From assembly GCF_900091625.1 (NCBI RefSeq), contig NZ_FMIC01000002.1, positions 5,332,001 through 5,396,000 of the forward strand: a DNA stretch of 64,000 nt. Direction: 5' to 3'. The translations under genes and the position numbers were made by a program. The notes below the pieces were generated by a model, which did no database searches, was not told the DNA's origin, and was given only the letters and a program-made list of their open reading frames with translations. Origin of the DNA: Micromonospora peucetia (GTDB lineage: Bacteria; Actinomycetota; Actinomycetes; Mycobacteriales; Micromonosporaceae). The first letter of the stretch is position 1; every line of letters starts with the position of its first letter. Shown here piece after piece: positions 40,735 to 49,499 of the stretch.

Positions 40735-42156
40735 ATGACTGTCCACTCTCCGCGCGTGTCCGACGCGCGCGCCCGCCGGCTGGCGGCCACCCTCTACGGG
40801 TACGCGTTCCTCACCGAACTGGTCCTGCTCTACCCGCTGTACGCGCTGCTGTTCAGCGACACCGGCCTGTCGGTGTGGCAGATCTCGTCGTTGTTCGTGA
40901 TCTGGTCGGCCGCCAGCATCCTGCTGGAAGTGCCCTCCGGCGCGTTCGCCGACGCGGTCTCCCGGCGGCTGCTGCTCAGCCTCGCACCGGTGGTCACCGC
41001 CGCCGGCTTCGCTCTCTGGGTGCTCGTGCCCTCGTACCCTGCGTTCGCCGTCGGGTTCGTGCTCTGGGGCGCCGGCGGGGCGCTCGCCTCGGGCGCGCTG
41101 GAGGCGCTGGTCTTCACCGAACTCGACCGCCTCGGCGCCGCCGGCCGGTACGCCCGCGTCATCGGTCGGGCGAAGACCGCCGGAACCCTCGGTGTGCTCA
41201 CCTCGATCCTGCTGGCCGGACCCGTGTACGCGGCCGGCGGCTACCTGGCCGTCGGTGTGGCCAGCGTGTTCGCCTGCCTGCTCGCCGCCGCCCTCGCCAC
41301 CCGACTTCCGGAACACCGCCGGCCAGCACCCGCCGATGTCGCCACCGCCACCCGGCTGCCGGAATACCACCGAACCGCTCCCGCTCCCGCTGACGCCGTG
41401 CCTGCCTGCGTCGACGCCGTGCCTGCCTGTGCTGACGCCGTGCTCGCCTGTGCTGCGCCCGCCCCCGCCCCCGCCGGGCCTGCCTGCGCCGCCGGTGTGG
41501 TCGACGGGGGGCCGGAGCGGACCGGGCGCGACGTCGGGGCGGACGACGACGAGGACCTCGGTTGGTGGGCGAGCCTGCGTGCCGGGTTCGCCGAGATCCA
41601 CGCCGACCGGGCCGTACGCGCGGCCGTGCTGCTGGTCGCGGTCGTCGCGGCCGTGTGGGGAGCCCTGGACGAGTACACCCCCCTGCTGGCCCGGGACACC
41701 GGCGTCGGCGAGGCGACCGTGCCGCTGCTGCTCCTGCTCACCTGGGTCGGGGTGGGCGTGGGAGGTCTGCTGGCCCCGATGGGGGAGCGGCTGACCGTCA
41801 GGGGGTACGCCGGGCTGCTGGCGCTGTCGGCCCTGGCCCTGGCCGCCGGGGCGCTGCTCGTCCGGCCGGTCGGCTTCGTGCTGGTCGGGGCCGCGTTCTG
41901 CGGCTTCCAGCTCGCCACCGTGCTCGCCGACGCCCGGTTGCAGGCCCGGATCACCGGTGGCAGCCGGGCCACGGTGACATCGCTGGCCGGGATGGCCACG
42001 GACGTGACGATCATCGGGGTGTACGGCGGGTACGGCCTGCTGGCCACCGGGGCCGGCAACGGGGTCGCCTTCGCGGTGGCCGCGGTGCCGTACCTGATCG
42101 TCGCGCTGCTCCTGGTGATCACGTGTACGGGTCCAGCCCGGCCCCGCCGCCGGTGA
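40735..42156 (+). CDS. MFS transporter, probable exporter
   Basis: A 473-residue, twelve-helix major facilitator. The first half has YGYAFLTELVLLYPLYALLF, SSLFVIWSAASILLEVPSGA-type motif A region FADAVSRRLLL and YARVIGRAKTAGTLG. The central cytoplasmic loop is unusually long (about 85 residues) and contains three seven-residue repeats with Cys (41392-41454). The second half begins at AVRAAVLLVAVVAAVWGAL. Its upstream region looks like a translational attenuator, which suggests inducible drug or metabolite export. ATG 40735 after GGAAGG. Confidence 0.85.
   Translation: MTVHSPRVSDARARRLAATLYGYAFLTELVLLYPLYALLFSDTGLSVWQISSLFVIWSAASILLEVPSGAFADAVSRRLLLSLAPVVTAAGFALWVLVPSYPAFAVGFVLWGAGGALASGALEALVFTELDRLGAAGRYARVIGRAKTAGTLGVLTSILLAGPVYAAGGYLAVGVASVFACLLAAALATRLPEHRRPAPADVATATRLPEYHRTAPAPADAVPACVDAVPACADAVLACAAPAPAPAGPACAAGVVDGGPERTGRDVGADDDEDLGWWASLRAGFAEIHADRAVRAAVLLVAVVAAVWGALDEYTPLLARDTGVGEATVPLLLLLTWVGVGVGGLLAPMGERLTVRGYAGLLALSALALAAGALLVRPVGFVLVGAAFCGFQLATVLADARLQARITGGSRATVTSLAGMATDVTIIGVYGGYGLLATGAGNGVAFAVAAVPYLIVALLLVITCTGPARPRRR
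41392..41454 (+). repeat. Three 21-bp tandem repeats inside the MFS gene
   Basis: Units at 41392-41412, 41413-41433 and 41434-41454 encode DAVPACV, DAVPACA and DAVLACA. They lie in the central loop of the transporter and differ by a few bases, consistent with slippage-driven growth. Confidence 0.85.
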
Positions 42157-42198
42157 CCAGCAGCAGGCCGGTCAGCTCGCGTACCCGCCCCCACCGCC

Positions 42199-42298
42199 CG
42201 GTCCGCCCTCACCCGCGACGGTCCACCCTCACCCGCGACGGTCCGCCCTCACCCGCGACGGTCCGCCCTCACCCGCGACGGTCCGCCCTCACCCGCGA
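42199..42298. repeat. Five 20-bp tandem repeats
   Basis: The unit CGGTCCGCCCTCACCCGCGA is present five times in a row, one copy with a single change (A for G). It directly precedes the 33-bp repeat array and shares the ACCCGCGA/CCCGCGA end with it. It is non-coding, 42 bases after the MFS stop. Confidence 0.95.
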
Positions 42299-42529
42299 GG
42301 GTCCGCCGCCACCTGCGGCCTCAGCCCGCGAGGGTCCGCCGCCACCTGCGGCCTCAGCCCGCGAGGGTCCGCCGCCACCTGCGGCCTCAGCCCGCGAGGG
42401 TCCGCCGCCACCTGCGGCCTCAGCCCGCGAGGGTCCGCCGCCACCTGCGGCCTCAGCCCGCGAGGGTCCGCCGCCACCTGCGGCCTCAGCCCGCGAGGGT
42501 CCGCCGCCACCTGCGGCCTCAGCCCGCGA
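42299..42529. repeat. Seven perfect 33-bp tandem repeats (minisatellite-like)
   Basis: Seven identical 33-base units, each beginning GGGTCCGCCGCCACCTGCGG and ending CCTCAGCCCGCGA. Because 33 is a multiple of three, several frames stay open and produce artificial repeat proteins; no start, ribosome-binding site or family supports a gene. There are no spacers, so it is not a CRISPR array. Perfect identity implies recent expansion. Confidence 0.95.
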
Positions 42530-42599
42530 TCTTGCACTTTCTGCCCCGGCAAAGGGGGCATTCGCCGCATCTAGGGGGCCCAAAGTGCAAGATCGCGGG
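42523..42599. repeat. 18-bp inverted repeat, probable bidirectional terminator
   Basis: Perfect arms CCCGCGATCTTGCACTTT (42523-42540) and its complement (42582-42599) flank 41 bases. It is 78 bases downstream of the FadR-type gene's stop (minus strand) and beyond the MFS gene (plus strand). From memory, GCGATCTTGCACTTT-containing hairpins are common dispersed elements in Micromonospora. Confidence 0.7.
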
Positions 42600-42677
42600 A
42601 GAACCAGGCGAGGGCGAGGCGAGGGAGGGCGAGAGCGGGGAGGGGGAGAGGGCTGGGCTGGGCTGGGCTGGGGCGGG

Positions 42678-43451
42678 TCAGGTGGTGGTGGTCTCGCCGG
42701 TCTGCTCCCAGATCGAGCTCATCTCGTTGAACGCCTGCTCCATGAGTTGCACCATGGCCCGCCGGGCGCGCTCGCCGTCGCGCCGCTGGATCGCCTGGGC
42801 GACTTCGGCGTGCAACTGGAGGGCCTGCTCGTGCGGGTGGTGCGGCATCAGGTGGTGCTGGTGCCGGCCGGTGAGCACCTCCGCGATCAGGTCCTGCAAC
42901 CGGACGAACATCTCGTTGCCGGAGGCGACCAGGATCCGCCGGTGGAATTCTATGTCGAGATCGAGGAAGCGCTCCTCGTCGCCGGCCTTGCCGGCGGCCC
43001 ACATCTTCGCCGCGAGCCCGACGAGGTCGCTCGCCTCGTCGTGGCCGACCCGGCTGGCGGCGAGCCAGGCGGCATGCGGCTCGACGGCGGTGCGCAGCTC
43101 GGTGATCGAGCGGAGCTGGACGATGCGCCCGGCCGAGGCGAGCCGCCAGCGGATCACCTGCGGATCGAAGACGTTCCAGGCTTCCGCGGGGCGGATCATG
43201 ACCCCGACGCGGCGACGGGTCTCTATGAACCCGATCGAGGCGAGCACCCGCAGCACCTCGCGGACGACCGAGCGGGACACGGCGTACCGGTCGACCAGCT
43301 CGTCGATGTTGAGGACCGATCCGGGTGTCAGCTCCCCGCCGCAGATGGCCGTGCCGAGGCGGTCGAGGACCTGTGCGTGCAGCCCAGCCTCGACAGGGGC
43401 GAGTTGGGCGGCGGCAACCCCTGGAGAGGACGAGTTCACAAGACGGAGCAT
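42678..43451 (-). CDS. FadR-type GntR family regulator (FCD domain)
   Basis: A 257-residue regulator. A winged helix (about 25-90) has VLDRLGTAICGGELTPGSVL and SRSVVREVLRVLASIGFIET. The FCD ligand domain (about 110-240) has metal-binding-type Asp/His residues in FLDLDIEFHRRILVASGN and LQLHAEVAQAIQRRDGERAR. FCD regulators of this kind commonly respond to sugar acids (galactonate, gluconate, galacturonate). It is encoded divergently from the hexonate operon, which it most likely represses. ATG 43451. Confidence 0.9.
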   Translation of the reverse strand: MLRLVNSSSPGVAAAQLAPVEAGLHAQVLDRLGTAICGGELTPGSVLNIDELVDRYAVSRSVVREVLRVLASIGFIETRRRVGVMIRPAEAWNVFDPQVIRWRLASAGRIVQLRSITELRTAVEPHAAWLAASRVGHDEASDLVGLAAKMWAAGKAGDEERFLDLDIEFHRRILVASGNEMFVRLQDLIAEVLTGRHQHHLMPHHPHEQALQLHAEVAQAIQRRDGERARRAMVQLMEQAFNEMSSIWEQTGETTTT

Positions 43452-43467
43452 ATCAGTTGGATGTACT

Positions 43468-43499
43468 ACTTGTATAAGTCTGCTTTTTCGGCCTAGCAT
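43468..43499 (+). promoter_or_regulatory. Candidate promoter and operator of the hexonate operon
   Basis: TTGTAT (43470-43475) and TAGCAT (43494-43499) are spaced 18 bases apart, 86 bases before the SBP start. The imperfect palindrome ACTTGTATAAGT (43468-43479) overlaps the -35 box and is a plausible FadR-type operator, positioned to block the promoter. An AT-rich island in an otherwise GC-rich region. Confidence 0.45.
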
Positions 43500-43584
43500 C
43501 CCGAAGTTAAGCGGATGTAAAACGCGAGGTGGCGGCCCACCCGACCGGGCGGCGGCCACGGCCACGGCATAAGGAGTGATGGAC

Positions 43585-44874
43585 GTGAGACGTCGAGCGG
43601 TTATCGGGACTTCCCTGGGGATGGTCGTCGCCCTCGGCCTGTCGGCCTGTGGTGGCGGCGGGGACGACGCCAGTAGTTCGAACACCGTGCGCGTGACGCT
43701 GGTGAACCACGTCTGGTCGGAGAACATCAAGAAGGCCCTGCCGGAGTTCGAGAAGCAGTCGGGCCTGAAGGTGGAGGTCACCCAGCTCGGTGAGGACCAG
43801 CTCTCCGACCAGTACAACGTCAAGCTGAACGCCGGGTCCACCGACCTGGACGTGATGATGTACCGGCCGTTGCAGGAGGGGAAGCTGTTCGGCAAGAACA
43901 AGTACCTCGCCGACCTGACCGAGAAGAGCAAGTCGGACAGCGCGTTCGAGGTTGGTGACTTCCAGTCCGGACCGGTGCAGGCCACCACGTACGAGGACAA
44001 GATGGTCGGCGTGCCGATCATCACCGAGCAGGAGGTCCTCTACTACCGCAAGGACCTGCTGGAGAAGTCTGGCTTCACCGCCCCGCCGAAGACGCTCGAT
44101 GAGCTCAAGGCGCAGGCGGCGAAGGTCGAGGCGGACAACCCGGGCGTGGCGGGCTTCGTGTCCCGTACCGGCAAGTCGGCCGCCGTCACCCAGTTCTCCA
44201 GCTTCCTCTACAGCTTCGGCGGCGACTTCGTCGATGCCAACGGCAAGGCCGCGGTCAACTCCGAGCAGGCCAAGCAGGCGTACGCCTACTACGGCGGGCT
44301 GCTGCGGGAGCACGGACCGCAGAACATCAGCACCGACATGAGCTGGTCCGAGGCGATGGCGATCTTCACCCAGGGCAAGGCGGCCTTCTACACCGAGGCC
44401 AACTCGCTCTACAAGAACGCCACCGACCCGGCCAAGTCCAAGGTCTCCGACACCGTCGGGTTCGCGGCCTTCCCGGCCGGCCCGGCCGGCTCGAAGCCGT
44501 ACAACATCCCCTCCTGGGCGCTCGGCGTGAACGAGTCGTCCAAGAACCAGGACAACGCCTGGAAGTTCATCCAGTGGGCGGCTGGCAAGGAGCAGGCGCT
44601 GGCGCAGCAGAAGGCCGGTGTTCCCAGCGCCCGTACGTCTGTCTGGGAGAACCCGGAGGGTGCGGCGACCTACCCGAAGGACCTCGCCGAGGCCACCACG
44701 GTCAGCACCGCCAACGGCGTGGGCCACGACCGTCCGCTGGTCGTGAAGGTCGCCCAGGCACGGGAGATCGTCGGTCAGCCGATCGTCGACGCGATCACCG
44801 GCAAGGACCCGGCCGCCTCGGCGGACGCCGCCAACGAGGCGTTCCAGAAGTTCCTCGACGACGAGGCGAAGTAG
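43585..44874 (+). CDS. Extracellular sugar-binding lipoprotein (family 1 SBP)
   Basis: A 429-residue lipoprotein: basic RRRAVIG, hydrophobic core, lipobox LSAC with Cys22, then a mature domain with VTLVNHVWSENIKKALPEFE, VPIITEQEVLYYRKDLLEKS and SWALGVNESSKNQDNAWKFI. I chose GTG 43585 because AAGGAG lies eight bases upstream; GTG 43576 and ATG 43579 are too close to it. It should deliver an aldonate or uronate to the two permeases encoded next. First gene of the catabolic operon. Confidence 0.92.
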   Translation: MRRRAVIGTSLGMVVALGLSACGGGGDDASSSNTVRVTLVNHVWSENIKKALPEFEKQSGLKVEVTQLGEDQLSDQYNVKLNAGSTDLDVMMYRPLQEGKLFGKNKYLADLTEKSKSDSAFEVGDFQSGPVQATTYEDKMVGVPIITEQEVLYYRKDLLEKSGFTAPPKTLDELKAQAAKVEADNPGVAGFVSRTGKSAAVTQFSSFLYSFGGDFVDANGKAAVNSEQAKQAYAYYGGLLREHGPQNISTDMSWSEAMAIFTQGKAAFYTEANSLYKNATDPAKSKVSDTVGFAAFPAGPAGSKPYNIPSWALGVNESSKNQDNAWKFIQWAAGKEQALAQQKAGVPSARTSVWENPEGAATYPKDLAEATTVSTANGVGHDRPLVVKVAQAREIVGQPIVDAITGKDPAASADAANEAFQKFLDDEAK

Positions 44875-44952
44875 TCCGAAGCGCAGGTGGCGGAGCCGAC
44901 CGGCTCCGCCACCCCGCGTCGGGACCCTGGCCCTGACCCCTCCGGAGACCCC

Positions 44953-45903
44953 ATGTCAGCCGTCACCACACCAGTCAAGAGATCGCCCGAGGCCCGTCCG
45001 GCATCCCCGGAGACGTCAGCCTGGTCGCGCTGGGCCAACGAGCACCGCAAGTGGCTCTTCGCGACACCCGCCATGTTGTTCGTCGCCGTGCTGATCGTCT
45101 TCCCGGTGGCGTGGACCGGGTACCTGAGCCTGACCGACGCCGAGGGCTCGGTGCGCGCCGAGAGCAGTTTCATCGGCTTCCAGAACTACCTCGACGTGCT
45201 CGGCGACACCGACCGGTTCTGGCCGGCCGTGTGGCGCACCGGCCTCTTCACGGGCGTCGTGCTCTTCTTCGAGGTCGTGCTCGGCATGGCGATCGCCCTG
45301 CTGCTGTGGCGGCCGTTCCGCGGTGAGAAGTGGGTCCGGGTCGCGATCCTCCTGCCGCTGGTGGCCACCCCGGTCGCGGTCGGCATGATGTGGCGACTGA
45401 TCTTCGATCCCAACATCGGCATGGCCAACCAGTTGCTCGGCTGGGTCGGGATCGACCCCCAGCCCTGGCTGTCGGGGCAGAACTCCGCCCTGCCGACGAC
45501 CATGTTCATCGACATCTGGCAGTGGACGCCGATGGTCGTGCTGATCCTGCTCGCCGGCCTGACGTCGCTGTCGGACGAGCCGCAGGAGGCGGCGCTCATC
45601 GACGGCGCCAGCACCTGGCAGCGGTTCCGGCACGTCACCCTGCCGCTGCTGATGCCCACCGTGATCGTCGCGATCCTGCTGCGCGGTATCGACGCCCTGA
45701 AGACCTTCGACATCCTCTACGCCACCAAGGGCCGCGGCGGCGGGTCGTTCCACGAGGTGGAAACCCTCAACGTGTACGCCTACGGGCTCAGCTTCGACTA
45801 CAACGACTACGGCGTCTCATCGACAGTCCTCATCATCTTCTTCCTGATCATCATCGGGGTGATGTGGGCCCTGACCTACCGCAAGAAGGGGATGAACCGA
45901 TGA
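44953..45903 (+). CDS. Sugar ABC transporter permease (MalF/UgpA type)
   Basis: A 316-residue, six-helix permease. A polar N-terminus of about 35 residues precedes WLFATPAMLFVAVLIVFPVA; the EAA motif is EPQEAALIDGASTWQRF. ATG 44953 after CCGGAGA. It overlaps the second permease by four bases (ATGA). Together they form the membrane channel for the lipoprotein at 43585. Confidence 0.92.
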   Translation: MSAVTTPVKRSPEARPASPETSAWSRWANEHRKWLFATPAMLFVAVLIVFPVAWTGYLSLTDAEGSVRAESSFIGFQNYLDVLGDTDRFWPAVWRTGLFTGVVLFFEVVLGMAIALLLWRPFRGEKWVRVAILLPLVATPVAVGMMWRLIFDPNIGMANQLLGWVGIDPQPWLSGQNSALPTTMFIDIWQWTPMVVLILLAGLTSLSDEPQEAALIDGASTWQRFRHVTLPLLMPTVIVAILLRGIDALKTFDILYATKGRGGGSFHEVETLNVYAYGLSFDYNDYGVSSTVLIIFFLIIIGVMWALTYRKKGMNR

Positions 45904-46715
45904 AGCTGCGCAGGCCGTACAAGGTCTTCCGGACGGTGGCTCTCGTCCTTGTGGTGTTGTCGCTGGTCGCGCCGCTGGTCTGGATGGTCGCCGCGTCGTT
46001 GAAGACGAACGTCGACATCTACGACACCGAGAAGGCGTTCGTCTTCTCCCCGACGTTCGACAACTACTCCAACGTGCTCCAGCAGGCGAACTACATCCAG
46101 TTCATCGGCAACAGCCTCTGGGTGGCGTTCGCGGCCACCGTGCTCTCGCTCCTGCTCGGGGTGCCCGCCGCGTACTCGATGAGCCGCTTCAACATGAAGA
46201 AGTCCGCGCTCGTCGTGCTCATGGCGCGGGTCATCCCCGGCGTCTCGCTGCTGGTGCCCTGGTACTACGTGTTCTCGAACCTGCAGATGGTCGGCGGGTT
46301 CACCCCGCTGATCCTCAGCCACATGTTCGTGTCGCTGCCGCTGATCGTCTACATCATGATGGGCTACTTCGACGGCCTGCCGACCGAGCTCGAGGAGGCG
46401 GCGCTCGTCGACGGGCTGACCCACATCGGCGCGTTCCGGCGGATCACCCTGCCGCTGTCGGTGCCCGGCATCGCCACCGCCGGCATCCTGTCGTTCATCT
46501 TCTCCTGGAACAACTTCATGTTCGCCCTGGTGCTGTCCGGGGCCGACACCAAGACGCTCCCGGTGGCGATCTTCGACTTCGTCGGCTACGCCAGCATCGA
46601 CTGGGGCGGCCTGATGGCGGCGGCCACCGTGGTCACCCTGCCGATCATGCTGATCGCCCTGTTCGTGCAGAAGTACGTCGTCTCCGGCCTCACCGCCGGC
46701 GCGACGAAGGGATGA
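45900..46715 (+). CDS. Sugar ABC transporter permease (MalG/UgpE type)
   Basis: A 271-residue, six-helix permease: TVALVLVVLSLVAPLVWMVA first helix, EAA motif ELEEAALVDGLTHIGAF, and a C-terminus VQKYVVSGLTAGATKG typical of the family. It ends eight bases before the galactonate dehydratase gene. No ATPase gene is present in this operon, so a shared MsiK-type ATPase from elsewhere probably drives transport. Confidence 0.92.
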   Translation: MKLRRPYKVFRTVALVLVVLSLVAPLVWMVAASLKTNVDIYDTEKAFVFSPTFDNYSNVLQQANYIQFIGNSLWVAFAATVLSLLLGVPAAYSMSRFNMKKSALVVLMARVIPGVSLLVPWYYVFSNLQMVGGFTPLILSHMFVSLPLIVYIMMGYFDGLPTELEEAALVDGLTHIGAFRRITLPLSVPGIATAGILSFIFSWNNFMFALVLSGADTKTLPVAIFDFVGYASIDWGGLMAAATVVTLPIMLIALFVQKYVVSGLTAGATKG

Positions 46716-46722
46716 GGAAACC

Positions 46723-47871
46723 ATGACCACGATCGCACGGGTGGAGACCTTCCTCGTCGCGCCGCGCTGGCTGTTCGTCCGGGTCGAGACGTCCTCCGGG
46801 ATCGTCGGCTGGGGCGAGGCGACCTGCGAGGGCCGGTCCGAGACCGTCCGCACCGCCGTCGAGCAGCTCAGCGAGCTGCTCGTCGGCCGGGACGCGCTGC
46901 GGATCGAGGACCACTGGCAGGTCATGACGAAGGGCGCGTTCTACCGGGGCGGGCCGATCCTGGCCAGCGCCGTGGCCGGGCTCGACCAGGCGCTGTGGGA
47001 CATCGCCGGCAAGCACTTCGGCGCGCCGGTGCACCAGCTGCTCGGCGGCCCGGTCCGGGACCGGATCCGGGTCTACGGCTGGGTCGGCGGCGACGAGCCG
47101 AGCGAGGTCCGCGACCAGATCAGCGCCGCCGTCGCCACGGGCCTGACCGCGGTGAAGATGAACGCCTCCGGCCGGATGAGCGCGGTCGCGTCCGTCGCCG
47201 AACTCGACGGCGTGGTGCAGCGGGTGGCCGCCGCCCGCGAGGTGCTCGGCGACGAGCGGGACGTGGCGGTCGACTTCCACGGCCGGTTCACCCTCGCCAG
47301 CGCCCGCCGGGTCGCCCCGCTGCTCGAGCCTTACCGGCCGTTCTTCCTGGAGGAGCCGGTGGCCCCGGAGAACTCGCACCTCATCGGCGAGTTCGTCCGC
47401 TCCACCACCACGCCGGTGTCGACGGGGGAGCGGCTCTACAACCGGCAGGAGTTCCTGCCGGTGCTCCAGGCCGGCATCGCGGTGGCCCAGCCGGACCTCT
47501 CGCACGCCGGCGGCATCACCGAGGTCCGCAAGATCGCCGCGCTGGCCGAGGTGTACGACGTGCAGCTCGCCCCGCACTGCCCGCTCGGGCCGATCGCCCT
47601 GGCGGCCTGCCTCCAGGTCGGCTTCGCCACGCCCAACTACCTGATCCAGGAACAGAGCATCGGCATCCACTACAACCTCGGCGCCGAGCTGCTCGACTAC
47701 TGCCTCGACAAGACCCCGCTGACCTTCGTCGACGGGTACGTCGAGCGGCTCACGGCACCCGGCCTCGGCATCGAGATCGACGAACACGCCGTACGGACGG
47801 CGGACAAGCGCGGACACGCGTGGCGCAGCCCCACGTGGCGACACCGCGACGGCTCCTACGCGGAATGGTGA
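46723..47871 (+). CDS. dgoD: D-galactonate dehydratase
   Basis: A 382-residue enolase-superfamily enzyme (mandelate racemase group) that dehydrates D-galactonate to 2-keto-3-deoxygalactonate. It is very similar in layout to E. coli DgoD: FYRGGPILASAVAGLDQALW, WVGGDEPSEV, metal/catalytic VDFHGRF (Asp, His), FLEEPVAPEN (Glu), STGERLYNR (Glu), QPDLSHAGGITE, APHCPLGPIALAACLQ (catalytic His) and the C-terminal SPTWRHRDGSYAEW. Length matches. The match extends to the specificity residues, so the assignment is strong. It starts eight bases after the permease. Confidence 0.9.
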   Translation: MTTIARVETFLVAPRWLFVRVETSSGIVGWGEATCEGRSETVRTAVEQLSELLVGRDALRIEDHWQVMTKGAFYRGGPILASAVAGLDQALWDIAGKHFGAPVHQLLGGPVRDRIRVYGWVGGDEPSEVRDQISAAVATGLTAVKMNASGRMSAVASVAELDGVVQRVAAAREVLGDERDVAVDFHGRFTLASARRVAPLLEPYRPFFLEEPVAPENSHLIGEFVRSTTTPVSTGERLYNRQEFLPVLQAGIAVAQPDLSHAGGITEVRKIAALAEVYDVQLAPHCPLGPIALAACLQVGFATPNYLIQEQSIGIHYNLGAELLDYCLDKTPLTFVDGYVERLTAPGLGIEIDEHAVRTADKRGHAWRSPTWRHRDGSYAEW

Positions 47872-48515
47872 CCACGATGACCGTCAACCTCACCGTCGAA
47901 CTGACCGACGCCCGCATCCTCGCCATCATCCGGGGCGCCGACACCGCCGCTGCCGTGGCCGCGGGCACCGCGCTGCTCCAGGAGGGCGTACGCGTCGTGG
48001 AGGTGGCCCTCACCACGCCGGACGCCACGCGGGTGATCGAGGCGCTGCGCGCGGCGGCCCCCGCCGGGTCGCTGGTCGGGGCCGGCACGGTGCTCACCAC
48101 CGCCGACGTCGCCGACGTGGCCGCCGCAGGCGCGCAGTTCGTGGTGACGCCGGCCGTGGTCGAGTCGATCGCCGAGGCGGCGCGTCGCGGCCTCCCGGTC
48201 GCCGCCGGGGCGTTCACCCCGACCGAGGCGTACACCGCGATGCGGATGGGGGCGTCGGTGGTCAAGCTGTTCCCGGCGGCGGTCGGGGGACCGGCGTACC
48301 TCAGGGCGGTGCGCGATCCCTTCCCGGACATCCCGTTCGTCGCGGTCGGCGGCGTCGGCCTGGACGACGTGCCCGGCTACTTCCGGGCCGGCGCGATCGC
48401 GGTCGGCCTCGGCGGCCCCCTGGTCGGTGACGCCGCCTCCGGCGGCGACCTGGACGCCCTGCGGGCGCGGGCGCGCACCTACCTCGCCGCCGTGCGGGAG
48501 TCGGCCGGATCATGA
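47868..48515 (+). CDS. KDPG/KDPGal-type aldolase
   Basis: A 215-residue class I aldolase that would cleave 2-keto-3-deoxy-6-phospho-hexonate to pyruvate and glyceraldehyde 3-phosphate. It has ILAIIRGADTAAAVAAGTAL, VVEVALTTPDA (catalytic Glu region), VGAGTVLTTADV, VVTPAVVESI and SVVKLFPAAVGGPAYL with the Schiff-base Lys in VKLFPA. The GTG at 47868 overlaps the dehydratase stop by four bases; ATG 47877 is an alternative. It acts after the kinase encoded next. Confidence 0.9.
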   Translation: MTTMTVNLTVELTDARILAIIRGADTAAAVAAGTALLQEGVRVVEVALTTPDATRVIEALRAAAPAGSLVGAGTVLTTADVADVAAAGAQFVVTPAVVESIAEAARRGLPVAAGAFTPTEAYTAMRMGASVVKLFPAAVGGPAYLRAVRDPFPDIPFVAVGGVGLDDVPGYFRAGAIAVGLGGPLVGDAASGGDLDALRARARTYLAAVRESAGS

Positions 48516-49465
48516 CCGCACCGGACCTGCTCACCGTCGGCGAGGCCCTGGTGTCGCTGCGCTCGGCCGGCCCGCTCGCCGCCGGGGGGCCGCTGACCAT
48601 GCACCTGGCCGGCGCCGAGTCCAACGTGGCGGTCGGGGTGGCCCGGCTGGGCCACCGCGCCGCCTGGGCCGGCCGGGTGGGCGCCGACGAGTTCGGCGAG
48701 TACGTGCTGCGGCAGCTGCGCGCCGAGGGCGTCGCCGTCGACGGCGTGAGCCGGGACCCCGACCGGCCGACCGGCCTGATGTTCCTGGAGCGGCGCACCG
48801 CCGACCTGACCCGGGTGCAGTACCACCGGGCCGGCTCGGCCGGCTCCGCGCTCGACGTCGAGGACCTGCGGGCTCCGCTGACCGCCGGCGCGCGGATGCT
48901 GCACCTGACCGGGATCACCCCGGCGCTGTCCGACACCGCCCGCGCGGCCACCCGGTGGGCGGCCGAGGCCGCCGCCGGGGCGGGCATCCCGGTGTGCCTC
49001 GACGTCAACCACCGGGCCCGCCTCTGGTCCCGTGCCGCCGCCCGCGAGGCGCTCACCCCGCTGGCGGGGTACGCCTCGATCGTCATCGCCTCCACCGACG
49101 AGCTGGACCTGGTCGGCGACCCGGGGGCCGACGAGTCCACCGTCGTGGCCGAGCTGTTCCGGCGGGGCGTGGACACGGTCCTGGTCAAGCTGGGCGCCGA
49201 CGGTGCCCGTGCGCACGCCCGCGACGGCGTCCGGCACACCGGGGCGCTGACCGTGACCGCCGTCGACACCGTCGGCGCCGGGGACGCGTTCACCGCGGGC
49301 TATCTGTCCGGCTGGTTCGACGGGCTCGACCTGGCCGGTCGGCTGCGCCGCGCGGCCACCCTCGGCGCCTTCGCGGTCTCCAGCCCCGGCGACTGGGAAG
49401 GGTTGCCGCGCCGCGCCGAACTGTCCCTTCTCGACGGCCACGAGGCCGGAAGCGTCATCCGTTAG
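48512..49465 (+). CDS. PfkB family 2-keto-3-deoxy-hexonate kinase
   Basis: A 317-residue sugar kinase: [40 protein letters not shown], and the catalytic motif [17 protein letters not shown]. PfkB members next to DgoD and KDPG aldolase phosphorylate 2-keto-3-deoxy-gluconate or -galactonate at O6. ATG 48512 overlaps the aldolase stop (ATGA). It ends 34 bases before the mannonate-dehydratase-like gene. Confidence 0.9.
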   Translation: MTAPDLLTVGEALVSLRSAGPLAAGGPLTMHLAGAESNVAVGVARLGHRAAWAGRVGADEFGEYVLRQLRAEGVAVDGVSRDPDRPTGLMFLERRTADLTRVQYHRAGSAGSALDVEDLRAPLTAGARMLHLTGITPALSDTARAATRWAAEAAAGAGIPVCLDVNHRARLWSRAAAREALTPLAGYASIVIASTDELDLVGDPGADESTVVAELFRRGVDTVLVKLGADGARAHARDGVRHTGALTVTAVDTVGAGDAFTAGYLSGWFDGLDLAGRLRRAATLGAFAVSSPGDWEGLPRRAELSLLDGHEAGSVIR

Positions 49466-49499
49466 CAGCCCGAGCACCCTGAAGGAAGAGAGGCACCCC

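Noticed and set aside
42199..42529. Possible CRISPR array
   Set aside because: Units are directly adjacent with no unique spacers, and no cas genes are present.
42269..42583. Open frames encoding 11-residue repeats (RAEAAGGGGPS and similar) across the tandem array
   Set aside because: The 33-base unit keeps several frames open by chance; there is no ribosome-binding site, no family and no coding bias separate from the repeat.
46995..47867. Long frame running through dgoD into the aldolase gene
   Set aside because: The N-terminal part is Arg-rich shadow translation of dgoD; the aldolase fold begins only at about 47868.
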